Shown in pieces: positions 25,483 through 34,700 of a stretch of DNA of 64,000 nt. Position 1 is the stretch's first letter, and each line of letters begins with the position of its first letter. Under the pieces are notes generated by a model. That model was not told the origin of the DNA. It ran no database searches and saw only the letters and a list, made by a program, of their open reading frames with translations. Made by a program: the position numbers and the translations under genes. The stretch spans positions 1,240,001-1,304,000 of the forward strand of contig JADJXH010000003.1 of the NCBI GenBank assembly GCA_016715895.1. Direction: 5' to 3'. The DNA is from Flavobacteriales bacterium. GTDB taxonomy: Bacteria > Bacteroidota > Bacteroidia > Flavobacteriales_F > PHOS-HE28.

Positions 25483-25508
25483 AGCCCCGCGATGATCATC
25501 GCGGGGCT
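25483..25508. terminator. dnaK terminator
   Basis: A perfect 26-bp palindrome with 13-bp arms (AGCCCCGCGATGA and its complement), 57 bp after the dnaK stop. The hairpin is GC-rich, with no clear T run, as for several terminators in this window. Confidence 0.7.
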
Positions 25509-25585
25509 CGGTCGTTCCATCCCGCCGCATCGGGCGCGCCCTGCCTTTTCGTTATTTCGCTCCTGTCCTTCAACCCGGACCGACC

Positions 25586-28201
25586 ATGCGACGCGCATCA
25601 CGCCATCTCCACCACGCCACCGCGGGTTACCACACAACGAGTACGACGCGCATCGCGAACGGGCTCCCTGCGCTGCTCCTGGCCGGCCTGTTCGCGTTCC
25701 TTGCCGTGGGCGTGATCCAGGCCCAGGTCATCACCACCGGCAGCCTGGCACCTTACAACGGCGGGAACGGAGTGAGCGGCAACGGCGTGATCACCTTCGG
25801 GGTGACGAACAACTCCGGCGGCGACATCCTGCTCACGGACCTGGAGTCGTACTGGCAGACCGCGTCCAACGGTGCGAACACCACGCTCTGGGCCACGACC
25901 GTCACCCTGGGCGGCCCCTACTTCCCCTTTGTCGCCACCGATTGGACGGTGATCGGCACCGGCACCAACCTGTCCGTGCCCGCCAACGGCATCCACCCGA
26001 CGATCACGGGCATGACCTACCTGATCCCCGACGGGGGCACGGTGCGCTTCCTGTTGGAGTCCGACCAGAACATCCGGTACAGCGGCACCGGCACCATCAG
26101 CCCCAACACCTTTACGGTGGGCGGCATCTCGCTCCATTGCGGGGACTTCACCCTGCCGGGCGCCACCGGCATCGTGGGCTACGGTGGCCTCTTCACCAAC
26201 GGCGGCAACAACCCGCGCTACTTCACCGGCACGCTCACCTTCCTGCCGGCGACGCCGTGCACCGGAACACCGGTCGCGGGCACCATCGCCGGGCCCTCGT
26301 TCGTGTGCGAGAACGGTACGGCCGACCTGGTGGTGAACGGCTCCACCGTGGGTGCGGGCATCACGCGTGACTGGTACAGCAGCACCACGTCCGGCGGGCC
26401 CTACACCACCTTCGTGGGCTCGGGCACCACCGTGAACACCGGCCCCGTCACCATGGACACGTACTATGTCTGCACGGTGACCTGCACCACCTCCGGCCAG
26501 GCCGCCACCACCGCCGAGTTCCACCTGCCGGTGACACCGGGGGTCTCCGGCTCCTACACCATCAACGACGACGGCACCGGCGACCTGCTGAACTTCTCGG
26601 AGGCCGCGGCGCTGTTGAGCTGCGGTGTCAGCGGACCGGTGGTCTTCAACGTGGCGGCAGGCAGCGGGCCCTACGCGGACCGCCTGGTGCTGGGCGAGAT
26701 CCTCGGTGCCAGCGCCACCAACACGATCACCTTCAACGCCAATGACGTCATCCTGGTGCATGCGCCGACTGTGAGCGCCGACCGCGCGGCGGTCCTGCTG
26801 AACGGCGCCGACCATGTGACCATCGAGGACCTGATCATCGACGTCGCCGGCGGCACCTTCGGATACGGGGTGCACCTGACGAACCAGGCCGATCACAACA
26901 CCATCCGGGGCTGCCGGATCTTCAATCCCGACAACACCACCTCCTCCAACTACGGGGGCATCGTGGCCTCGGCCTCGCTGATCAATGCGACCACCGCCGG
27001 CAACAATGCGAACCACACCATCATCGAGGACAACGTGATCCTGGGCTGCAGCGGCGCCTACAAGCTGCGCCTCAATGGCGCCTCGGCCACCGCACGCGCG
27101 GTGGGCAACGTGGTGCGCAACAACCAGTTCCGCAACGGATACAACTACCAGGTGTACCTGAACTTCCAGGACAGCGCCCTGGTGCAGGGCAACGAGATCA
27201 GCCGGCCGGGGCTCACCAGCACCACCACGTTCTATGGCATCTACGTGAACAACAGCGTGCGCACCACCGTGGACGGCAACGTGGTGAACAATGTGGGCGG
27301 CACCGGTACGGCCTACCTCTACTACATCACCGCATCGGACCCCGTACCGGGCCAGGAGAACACCTTCCAGAACAACGTCGCCTTCAGGCTGAACAACACG
27401 GGCACGAACTACGGCATGTACAACAGCAGCAGCAACAACACCCGCTATTACCACAACAGCCTGCTGCTCGACGACCAGAACACCACCACGGGCGTCACCT
27501 ACGGCTTCTACCAGACCACGCTGGCCACCGGACTGGAGTACCGCAACAACATCGTGAAGATCAGCCGCACGGGCACGGGCACCAAGCGCTGCATGCACTT
27601 CGCCACGGCCACCTCCGTGTTCACCAGCGACAACAACGTGCTGGTGATGGCCTCCACCGGTGGCACCACGAACCAGGTGGGCTACCTGTCCACGGGCTAC
27701 GCCACCCTGGCCAACTGGCAGGCCGCGGGCTATGATCCCAACTCCTCCAGCGCCGACCCGCTCTTCGTGAGCAACACCGACCTCACCCCGATGAACGTGG
27801 CGATCAACGACATCGGCGATCCCGGCATCGGCGCGCTGGTCCCGCTCGACTACAACGGAACGCCCCGACCGCTGGGTATCGCTCCCGATCCGGGGGCCAT
27901 CGAGTTCGGCATGGGCACTGACGTACCCTCTGTCGCACCCACGCCATCGGAGTGGTCGGTCAACCCCAACCCCGCGACCGATCAGGCCACCCTGCGTTCG
28001 CGGGAAGGGCACACGGGCGAGTGGACCTTGATGGACCTGGGCGGAAGGGTCGTGCTGCGCGGCGCGGTCATCGGGGAGGTGGACATCCCGGTCGGGGGCC
28101 TATCCACCGGCACCTATGTGCTCGATGTGCGCGATGGGGCCACGTTCACGCGCATGCCGCTGGTGGTGGCCCATGCGATGGGTCAGCCGGGTACGCGCTG
28201 A
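25586..28201 (+). CDS. T9SS-secreted beta-helix protein, 871 aa
   Basis: A long signal sequence (hydrophobic core ~26-45, cleavage near AQ47) precedes an unrecognised ~180-aa N-terminal domain (GNGVITFGVTNNSGGDILLTDLESYW). An Ig-like domain with paired Cys (~225-315) follows. Residues ~320-760 form a right-handed parallel beta-helix: repeated short strands such as DHVTIEDLIIDVAG, DHNTIRGCRIF and NANHTIIEDNVILG. This pectin-lyase-type fold often binds or cleaves polysaccharide. No catalytic residues can be assigned. The end is a type A sorting domain (WSVNPNPATDQATL). The N-terminal ~300 residues are clearly homologous to the start of the 3087-aa gene at 39203. Confidence 0.82.
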   Translation: MRRASRHLHHATAGYHTTSTTRIANGLPALLLAGLFAFLAVGVIQAQVITTGSLAPYNGGNGVSGNGVITFGVTNNSGGDILLTDLESYWQTASNGANTTLWATTVTLGGPYFPFVATDWTVIGTGTNLSVPANGIHPTITGMTYLIPDGGTVRFLLESDQNIRYSGTGTISPNTFTVGGISLHCGDFTLPGATGIVGYGGLFTNGGNNPRYFTGTLTFLPATPCTGTPVAGTIAGPSFVCENGTADLVVNGSTVGAGITRDWYSSTTSGGPYTTFVGSGTTVNTGPVTMDTYYVCTVTCTTSGQAATTAEFHLPVTPGVSGSYTINDDGTGDLLNFSEAAALLSCGVSGPVVFNVAAGSGPYADRLVLGEILGASATNTITFNANDVILVHAPTVSADRAAVLLNGADHVTIEDLIIDVAGGTFGYGVHLTNQADHNTIRGCRIFNPDNTTSSNYGGIVASASLINATTAGNNANHTIIEDNVILGCSGAYKLRLNGASATARAVGNVVRNNQFRNGYNYQVYLNFQDSALVQGNEISRPGLTSTTTFYGIYVNNSVRTTVDGNVVNNVGGTGTAYLYYITASDPVPGQENTFQNNVAFRLNNTGTNYGMYNSSSNNTRYYHNSLLLDDQNTTTGVTYGFYQTTLATGLEYRNNIVKISRTGTGTKRCMHFATATSVFTSDNNVLVMASTGGTTNQVGYLSTGYATLANWQAAGYDPNSSSADPLFVSNTDLTPMNVAINDIGDPGIGALVPLDYNGTPRPLGIAPDPGAIEFGMGTDVPSVAPTPSEWSVNPNPATDQATLRSREGHTGEWTLMDLGGRVVLRGAVIGEVDIPVGGLSTGTYVLDVRDGATFTRMPLVVAHAMGQPGTR

Positions 28202-28259
28202 GCCGGGCCACCACGGCGACGCGGGATGACCGATGGGTGATCCGGTGACGTTCACCTTG

Positions 28260-29942
28260 TTACGGCTCCACCAGCGCGAAGCGCACGGGGCGGGCACCGG
28301 TGCTCAGGGGGACCAGGGTGTAGGTCCCCGGACGCAGATGGGCCGTGCGGAGTTCGTTGCGGCCCGCGACGAGCTGTTCACGGGCGACCGTGCGGCCGGT
28401 GGCATCGACAACGAGCGCGTGCATGGCACCGGCGACCTCGACCGCCAGGCGCGCCCCATCGGCCACGATCACCAGCGGCCGCCCATCCGTCGCCGGCTGC
28501 GTGGTGCCCACGTTCAGCACACAGAACTGCACATTGGGCTGCGTCTCGATATGGCCGATCGGGTCAAGCACCTGTCCTTGCAGTCGGGGATCGTTCGGTC
28601 CGATCCACTCGGCCTGAAAGATGATCGTGTTGGACTGCAGCACGGTGCCCTGATCCACCGGGATGCCGTCCTGCATGGGCACCACATAGGACCAGGCCTG
28701 CGTGCTGTCCGGCTGCAACTGAACCATCCACCCTTGGCGGCCCGACGCGGCGAGGACATTGCCGTTGGGCAGCTTCTGCCCGCTTCCCTGACCCGGGGAG
28801 TACAGGTCGGGTGGGTTGGCGGTCATGTACCGCGTGTCTCGGTCCAGCGGACCGAAGGCCGTGCCTGGCACATAGGTGTAGTTGCCGTTGGCGTCCACCG
28901 GCGGGGTGAAGATGTCCACCGCGCTGAAATCGGGGCCCACACGATTGTTGAACACCATGATCTTGCCGACATCCGGGTCGTTGGGGTCCAGTCCAGGCCC
29001 CACCCAGGTGGCCGCATGGTTGAAGTAGAGGTCGCGGTCGGCCGGCCCCCCCTGGTCGTAGATGCCCGGGTTCCCCCAGCGATACAGCAGATCCCCTCCA
29101 CGGCCCGAATTGCCCCCTGTATGGCCGGCGGCCTCCAGGGTGGTGGTGCTGTGATCGATCACCCAGACCTCATGAAGGAACGGCACACTGAGGAGGATCT
29201 GGTCCAGCGCAGGGTTGTAGTCCACGGAATTGATGTGCAGCCAGTCCGGGTTGATGTTCTGTGTGTACACGGCATTGATGTCGACGAGCTCGGGATGCTC
29301 GGCCACCACACCGTGGTTGGCCGCGTTCGGGTTGAAGTCCTGCACCAGATGATCCCACACGTGCCACTCCCACACCACGTGGGCGGAATCGGGGCCGATC
29401 GGCTCCAGCTCCACGATCTTCTCCGGCCAAAGGGTGGAGAACCCGTAGCCCACCGTATCGCGCCCCGCATCCCACGCCTCCTGCGCGGTCTTCAGTTCCC
29501 ACACGATGGCGAGCATGTTCCCGTTGGGCATCAGCTCCACATCGTGGTGCATGCACTCTGTGGCCGAGCTGATGGTGTGGTCCCACAGCACGGTGTTGTC
29601 CCAGGCCTTCAATTGCAGGTGCTCACCATTGCCCCCCGCCGTGAAGAACGGATTGCCGCCCGCCTCATCCACATAGGTCCGCAGCAAGGTGCCGTTGGCG
29701 CCCAAGCGGACGGAGTTGCCGGGCACCGACACGGTATCCGGCCAACTGTGCACCAACTGGCCACAGGCGTTCACCAGGAACACCGTCCCCTGCTGGTCGG
29801 GGAAGAACAGGAAATAGCCGTCGACCATGTCGGGATCGTAGTGGATGAGGCCCACCGTGTTCTGACCGGCGAGACGATCCGTCACGAGAAGACAAGACAA
29901 CGCGATGAGGCAGTGGTGCGGAAAGGATCCGATGGTACACAT
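28260..29942 (-). CDS. T9SS-secreted arylsulfotransferase-like propeller protein, 560 aa
   Basis: Signal peptide ~1-25. The body is a repeated beta-propeller resembling the arylsulfotransferase (ASST) family: HHDVELMPNGNMLAIVWE, WEWHVWDHL, DWLHINSVDYNPALDQILLSV, FLHEVWVIDHSTT, FNHAATW and LPNGNVLAASG. Asp-Trp-x-His-x-Asn-Ser and GGNSGRGGDLLYRWGNP are characteristic spots in that family. ASST enzymes transfer sulfate between phenols in the periplasm; here the protein would be exported through the outer membrane. The final ~85 residues are a divergent type A CTD. The ATG at 29942 is chosen because a TACTTTGG element lies at 29963-29970. Catalytic assignment is uncertain, as many ASST-fold proteins are not sulfotransferases. 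Confidence 0.75.
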   Translation of the reverse strand: MCTIGSFPHHCLIALSCLLVTDRLAGQNTVGLIHYDPDMVDGYFLFFPDQQGTVFLVNACGQLVHSWPDTVSVPGNSVRLGANGTLLRTYVDEAGGNPFFTAGGNGEHLQLKAWDNTVLWDHTISSATECMHHDVELMPNGNMLAIVWELKTAQEAWDAGRDTVGYGFSTLWPEKIVELEPIGPDSAHVVWEWHVWDHLVQDFNPNAANHGVVAEHPELVDINAVYTQNINPDWLHINSVDYNPALDQILLSVPFLHEVWVIDHSTTTLEAAGHTGGNSGRGGDLLYRWGNPGIYDQGGPADRDLYFNHAATWVGPGLDPNDPDVGKIMVFNNRVGPDFSAVDIFTPPVDANGNYTYVPGTAFGPLDRDTRYMTANPPDLYSPGQGSGQKLPNGNVLAASGRQGWMVQLQPDSTQAWSYVVPMQDGIPVDQGTVLQSNTIIFQAEWIGPNDPRLQGQVLDPIGHIETQPNVQFCVLNVGTTQPATDGRPLVIVADGARLAVEVAGAMHALVVDATGRTVAREQLVAGRNELRTAHLRPGTYTLVPLSTGARPVRFALVEP

Positions 29943-30147
29943 GATGCTGGAGCTTCGGCGGTCCAAAGTACCGCAGGTGCTCCGAACACCCGAAGCCCGA
30001 ACGCGTTCAGGAGCGGGAACTCGGACCGGCTTTCGGCCTCGATCCCCGTGGCGCTCACATCACATCGTTCGGCATCGCACCGTACGATGCACCGGAAGGG
30101 GCGACCGGGTGATCGCGGTGCTCGTGGATCTCCCGTTCGTCGCGCGT

Positions 30148-30891
30148 TCAGCGCACGGCGTGCACCTTGCCATCCACGTACTCCTCGGTGCGCACCGTGC
30201 TGCCATCCGGTCCGTGATAGGTCCAGGTGCCGATGCGCTGCGTGTCCATGCGCTGGGGGTTGTAGCGGGCGCGCCCCTCGCACCGCACGAGGCCTCCGGG
30301 GTGATACTCGCGCTGCAGGAATTCCACCTTCCGTTTGTCCACCAGTTCGAGCGTGCTGATGGGCGAGCCGTCCGAGGCGAACAGGTCCATGCGCTCGTAG
30401 TAGGCCCCGCTCTTGTGCTTCTCCTCGGCGTACCGGAGCTGGCCGTTGCGGTAGTGCTCCTCATACTGCAGCGCCACGCCGTCCACGAAGCGGGTCTCCG
30501 TGGCGGGCTGCCCGTTGGCGTGGAAGGTGCGCAGCACGGCGCGAAGGGCGTCCACGCTGCGGAACTCGCGCTCCAGCGTACCGTCCGGATGGTGGTTCTT
30601 GTACAGGGTGAGCCTGCCGTCCACATAGTACCCTTTATGCTTCAGGGCCCCGCCCGGATGCTGATCCTCCACCCAGCCGATGCAGGGGTGTCCGTTGCAC
30701 AGGCGCACCGAGTCACCACCGGTGATGGGATTGAAGACCTCGTACGCGTCGATCACGGCGGCAGGGTCCTCGAGGAGGGCGGGATCCATGGGGAACGCAT
30801 CGGCGGCCATCAGGGCCAGGTCGTCCTGCGCCTTGATGGACATGGAAAGAAGGGGAAGGATGATGAAGAGGAAGGTGGTCCGGAGCTGCAT
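30148..30891 (-). CDS. Exported MORN/YwqK-like repeat protein, 247 aa
   Basis: The signal peptide MQLRTTFLFIILPLLSMSIKAQ is followed by a spacer and about six irregular repeats of the MORN-variant type with the pattern hP-G-L---GYY-DG-L-LYKNHHPDGTLE. Examples are FHANGQPATETRFVDG, YRNGQLRYAEEK, YHPGGLVRCEG and YHGPDGSTVRTEEYVDGKV. In Bacteroidota such proteins are often annotated as YwqK-family antitoxin components. There is no toxin gene next to it, and the signal peptide argues for an envelope protein instead. No CTD is present, so it is likely periplasmic. Function unknown. Confidence 0.75.
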   Translation of the reverse strand: MQLRTTFLFIILPLLSMSIKAQDDLALMAADAFPMDPALLEDPAAVIDAYEVFNPITGGDSVRLCNGHPCIGWVEDQHPGGALKHKGYYVDGRLTLYKNHHPDGTLEREFRSVDALRAVLRTFHANGQPATETRFVDGVALQYEEHYRNGQLRYAEEKHKSGAYYERMDLFASDGSPISTLELVDKRKVEFLQREYHPGGLVRCEGRARYNPQRMDTQRIGTWTYHGPDGSTVRTEEYVDGKVHAVR

Positions 30892-30941
30892 GGCCCTGCT
30901 ACGCACAGGGTGCGGCCGCGGTTGCGGATCGCCGATCCTCC

Positions 30942-30949
30942 TAACTTGG
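30942..30949 (+). promoter_or_regulatory. -7-like element TAACTTGG before the 152-aa gene
   Basis: A one-mismatch TAnnTTTG octamer 25 bp before the ATG at 30975, in the divergent gap with the MORN-like gene. A similar TAACTTGA precedes the gene at 39203. Confidence 0.35.
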
Positions 30950-30974
30950 GCTCCCTACCCAACCCCCACCGACC

Positions 30975-31433
30975 ATGATGATCCGTACCCTGTCACTCGT
31001 CTGCCTGTTCATCGGCCTGCAGGGCCCGCTGTTCGCCCAGGACCCCGTGCTCCCATCACGCACGCCTGCGGACTATGCCGAGGCGGACCTCGCCCGCCTG
31101 GCGACCATGTTCCAGATGCGACCCGAACAGATCGAGGACTGCCGGCGCATTCTGGTGGCGCACGAGACGGCGCTGTTCGAGCAGCGCGAGGCCCTGCGCC
31201 GGGAGATCGCCCAGCTGGACCAGCAGTATGCCCGGACCCTCCAAGATGCCGCCCGGGCCATGGATGAGGACCAGGCGAGCCGGTTCAAGCGGGCCGTGAA
31301 GGCCGGTGAGCTCCCCATCACCTGGGAGGTGGCCACGCCCGGAAGCACCCGGATGGCCACCAAGGAGCCGAGCAAGCCGGCAGGCAAGGAGAAGCCCACC
31401 AAGCCGGCCTCCTCCACCACCTTGTCGCGTTGA
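30975..31433 (+). CDS. Small exported helical protein, 152 aa
   Basis: The signal peptide MMIRTLSLVCLFIGLQGPLFAQ is followed by an amphipathic helical, probably coiled-coil region (~33-105; ARLATMFQMRPEQIEDCRRIL, LFEQREALRREIAQLDQQYA). The tail is low-complexity and rich in Lys, Pro and Ser (KEPSKPAGKEKPTKPAS). The size and helix pattern recall periplasmic Spy/CpxP- or Skp-like chaperone-type proteins, but no family motif is visible. An alternative start at the second ATG (30978) would not change the prediction. Single gene, divergent from the MORN-like gene. Confidence 0.75.
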   Translation: MMIRTLSLVCLFIGLQGPLFAQDPVLPSRTPADYAEADLARLATMFQMRPEQIEDCRRILVAHETALFEQREALRREIAQLDQQYARTLQDAARAMDEDQASRFKRAVKAGELPITWEVATPGSTRMATKEPSKPAGKEKPTKPASSTTLSR

Positions 31434-31775
31434 CCCCGCCGTTGCCGGTCCCGCAGGAGGCAGCTCCCGGGAGCACATCGGCGCGGCCGTTGTCCCGCGT
31501 GGCGCGGGCTACGCAGACCACGTAATGGGTTGCCTCCTGTTGAAAACTATTTTTCCCTTGCGTTGCATTGACGATCGGAATAGTATTGACGACCCACAAC
31601 CCCAACCGTTCAACCCTCAACCACCCAAACCGCGCTTGACGAAGGGTTCGCCGGGCGGAACGATCAGCCCTCACGGACCTCACTGAACGACATCACCACC
31701 CACCCGACCGGCATCGGGGCCCACCGGCCCCGCCGCCTGACGACCCAAGGATCTTCATTAACCAAAACCCCCGAC
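31434..31775 (+). other. 342-bp intergenic region with structured segment, promoter and long leader
   Basis: No gene is visible. Near the start, CAGGAGGCA (31454-31462) pairs with TGCCTCCTG (31531-31539), enclosing the palindrome GCTCCCGGGAGC (31463-31474) and the hairpin CCCGCG-TGG-CGCGGG (31494-31508). This gives a multi-branched fold, followed by an AT-rich stretch. Next come a promoter (31558-31588) and an AC-rich leader of about 180 nt to the ATG at 31776. The fold may terminate the upstream gene or encode a small RNA. Confidence 0.4.
31558..31588 (+). promoter_or_regulatory. Promoter of the 2374-aa gene
   Basis: TTG (31558-31560), a 20-bp spacer and TAGTATTG (31581-31588) fit the Bacteroidota -33/-7 pattern with one mismatch. 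TGTTGAAAACT (31539-31549) lies just upstream in an AT-rich tract. The implied leader is about 180 nt. Confidence 0.5.
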
Positions 31776-34700
31776 ATGAATTGTAGCACTTCTCCTCGAC
31801 CCCCACGGCGAACGCCGTGGTGGCACCCGGCCTCATTGGCCGTGGGGCTCATCGCGCTGTTCGGCGCACAAGAGGCCCGCGCCACCACGTGCGCAGGTGC
31901 CACTGTGCTGGCCTACCAGAACTACCCCGCCTTCTCCATCGCGTGCGGTGCCACGAACGACATCACCGGCGCCAACACGGTGGCCTGCGGCAGTGCGAGC
32001 TACCGCGGCGGCAACGAAGCTGTGTACACCTTCACGTCCCTGGGCTCCGGCTCGGCTTCCTTCGCCTATACCGGCGTGACGTGGGTGGGCATGTTCCTGT
32101 ACAACGGCTGCCCCACCTCCGGTGGCACCTGCGTGGCGAGCATCACCAGTTCAGCGGCCTCCAAGACCCTGAACGCCACGATCGCCAACGGCGTCACCTA
32201 CTTCCTGGTGATCGACACGTGGCCTTCGCCCGCCAGCCCTTGCCCGGGCACGGTGGCCATCACCCTGCCGCCGGCGGCATCGCCCTGCACGGGCACCCCG
32301 ACGCCCGGCAACACCACGGGCCCGGCCGCGGCCTGCAGCGGAGCGAACTTCACGCTCGGCCTGCAGAACGCCACGATCGGCACCGGCGTGTCCTACCAGT
32401 GGCAGTTCGACAACGGTGGCGGCTGGACGAACTTCGGCACGGACGCGCCCACCCAGAGCACGAGCCTGACGGTGTCCACGAGCTACCGTTGCGAAGTGAC
32501 CTGCGCGGGCAACGGCACGGGCACCAGCACCCCGATCACGGTGAACCTGAACACGAGCCCGTGCGCGTGCGGGGCCTACACGATCACTGGCATCCCCAGC
32601 GACGCAGCGGACACGGAGATCGCCAGCGTGACGGTGGGGTCGATGACCAACAGCCTGAGCACCTGCGCCGCCGCGGCCCCCGGCCCCGGATCGATCGCCG
32701 GCCGGTACAGCAACTTCACCACCACGGTCACCGGTCATACCGCGGACCAGGGGGCGAGCGTCCCGTTCACCTTGGTGCAGACCGCCTGCGGGGTGAGCAA
32801 CTACAATAACATCTTCCAAATCTACGTGGACTGGAACCAGAACAATGCGTTCGAAGTGAGCGAGCGCATGTACGAGGGCGGTGTGGGCACCAACCAGCCA
32901 CCCGGCCTCTCGGGCTCATTCATCGTGCCGCTGACCGCTGCGGCGGGCAGTACCCGGATGCGGGTGGTCTGCATCGAGGGCGGCACACTCGGCACGGACT
33001 ATGCCAACCTTGGATGGACCTGGGGTGAGACCGAGGACTACTGCTTCACGGTGAACGTACCTCCGCCGTGCGTGGGCACGCCCGTTCCCGGTAATACCTT
33101 GAGCACCCTGGCCTCGGTATGCCCCTCCCAGAACTTCACCCTCAGCCTGCAGAACGCCACGCCGGGCACCGGGGTCACCTACACCTGGGAGAGCTCGCCT
33201 GACAACATCAACTGGGGACCTGCCGGCGGCCCGAACGCCCCGAACTGGACCCTGACGCAAGCCAGCGACACCTACTATCGTTGCCTGGTGGATTGCTCGG
33301 GCAACGGCAGTGCCACCAGCACGGAAGTGCTGGTCACGATGGGCAGCGCCTGCCAATGCGCGGCGTACTGCGCCACCAGCAACTTCGGCGACGGGGCCTG
33401 CATCACCTCCGTGGACCTGAACACCTTGTCCAGCACCACGGCGGCCTGCGTGCCCTCGCCGGGCTATACGCTCAAGACGGAGACCACCACGTTGACCAAG
33501 GGGATCACCTACCCCCTGACGGTGACGGCGAACTCCCTCGTGTACGGTGGCGCCATCATGTCGGTGTGGTTCGATTGGAACAACGACGCCACCTTCGCCA
33601 CGGACGAATGGGCACAGGTGTTCACCACCGGCACCACCGGCACGGTGAACATCGATGTGCCGCTGACGGCCTTCGAGGGCACCATCCGCATGCGGGTGCG
33701 CAGCCGCGGTCAGGGCAACGTGAACGGTGCGGGCGACGCCTGCACCACCATGGGCAGTGGCACCACGGAGGACTTCTGCATCACCGTGGTCCCCGCACCC
33801 TTGTGCTCGGGCACTCCTGCCCCGGGCAACACCACCGGTCCGGCCTCGGTGTGCCCCAACGCGAACTTCGTGGTGGGCGTGCAGAACCCCCCTGCCTTTG
33901 CCGGCATCACCTACCAGTGGTACGCCAGCACCGACGGTGTGAACTACTCGCCGGTGGGTGGCAACGCGCCCACGTACAACACCTCGCAGACCACGGCTAC
34001 GTGGTACTACTGCGATGTGACCTGCACGGAGCCCGGTGGTGGCACGGCCGCCACGGTTCCCCTCCAGGTGGGCATGTCCTCCTTCCTGAGCTGCTACTGC
34101 ACGGCCGGCGTGGGCCCCACCAACACGGCGGACAGCCAGGTGCAGAGCGTGGCCCTCACGGGTGCACCGGGCAGCATCAACTACACCTATCCCAGCTGCC
34201 CGACGGGCGGGCTGGGCGTGCAGGACCTCACGGGCCTCACGGCCGACCTGCTGCTGGGTGATTCCTACACCGTGACGGTGGACTTCGGCACCTGCGGTGG
34301 CTCCTATGCGGGCGCCGGCGAGGTGTGGATCGACTACGACCAGAGCGGCACCTTCGACCCCACCGAATCCCTCGGCACGCAGAGCGGTACGCCGCCCGGC
34401 GTGGCCGCCATCAACTTCACGGTGCCGGGCACCGCGTTGCTGGGCGTGACGCGCATGCGCGTGATGCAACAGGAGGGTGGCGCCAACCCGCTCAGCCCGT
34501 GCGCCGGTTACCTCTGGGGATCGGTGATGGACTTCAGCGTGAACATCAACACGCCGGTGCCGTGCAACGGACAACCGAGCCCGGGCAACACCCTGGCGAG
34601 CGAGTCCTTGGTCTGCGCGCCCGACGTCATCACACTGAGCCTGCAGAACGCCACGATCGGCACGGGTGTCAGCTACCAGTGGGAGACCTCGCCGGACAAC

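Noticed and set aside
30148..30891. Toxin-antitoxin locus suggested by the YwqK-like repeats
   Set aside because: No toxin gene is adjacent and the protein has a signal peptide, so a cytoplasmic antitoxin is unlikely.
31494..31508. Hairpin region considered as part of a tRNA
   Set aside because: No acceptor stem, anticodon arm or TpsiC-like sequence fits a tRNA model.
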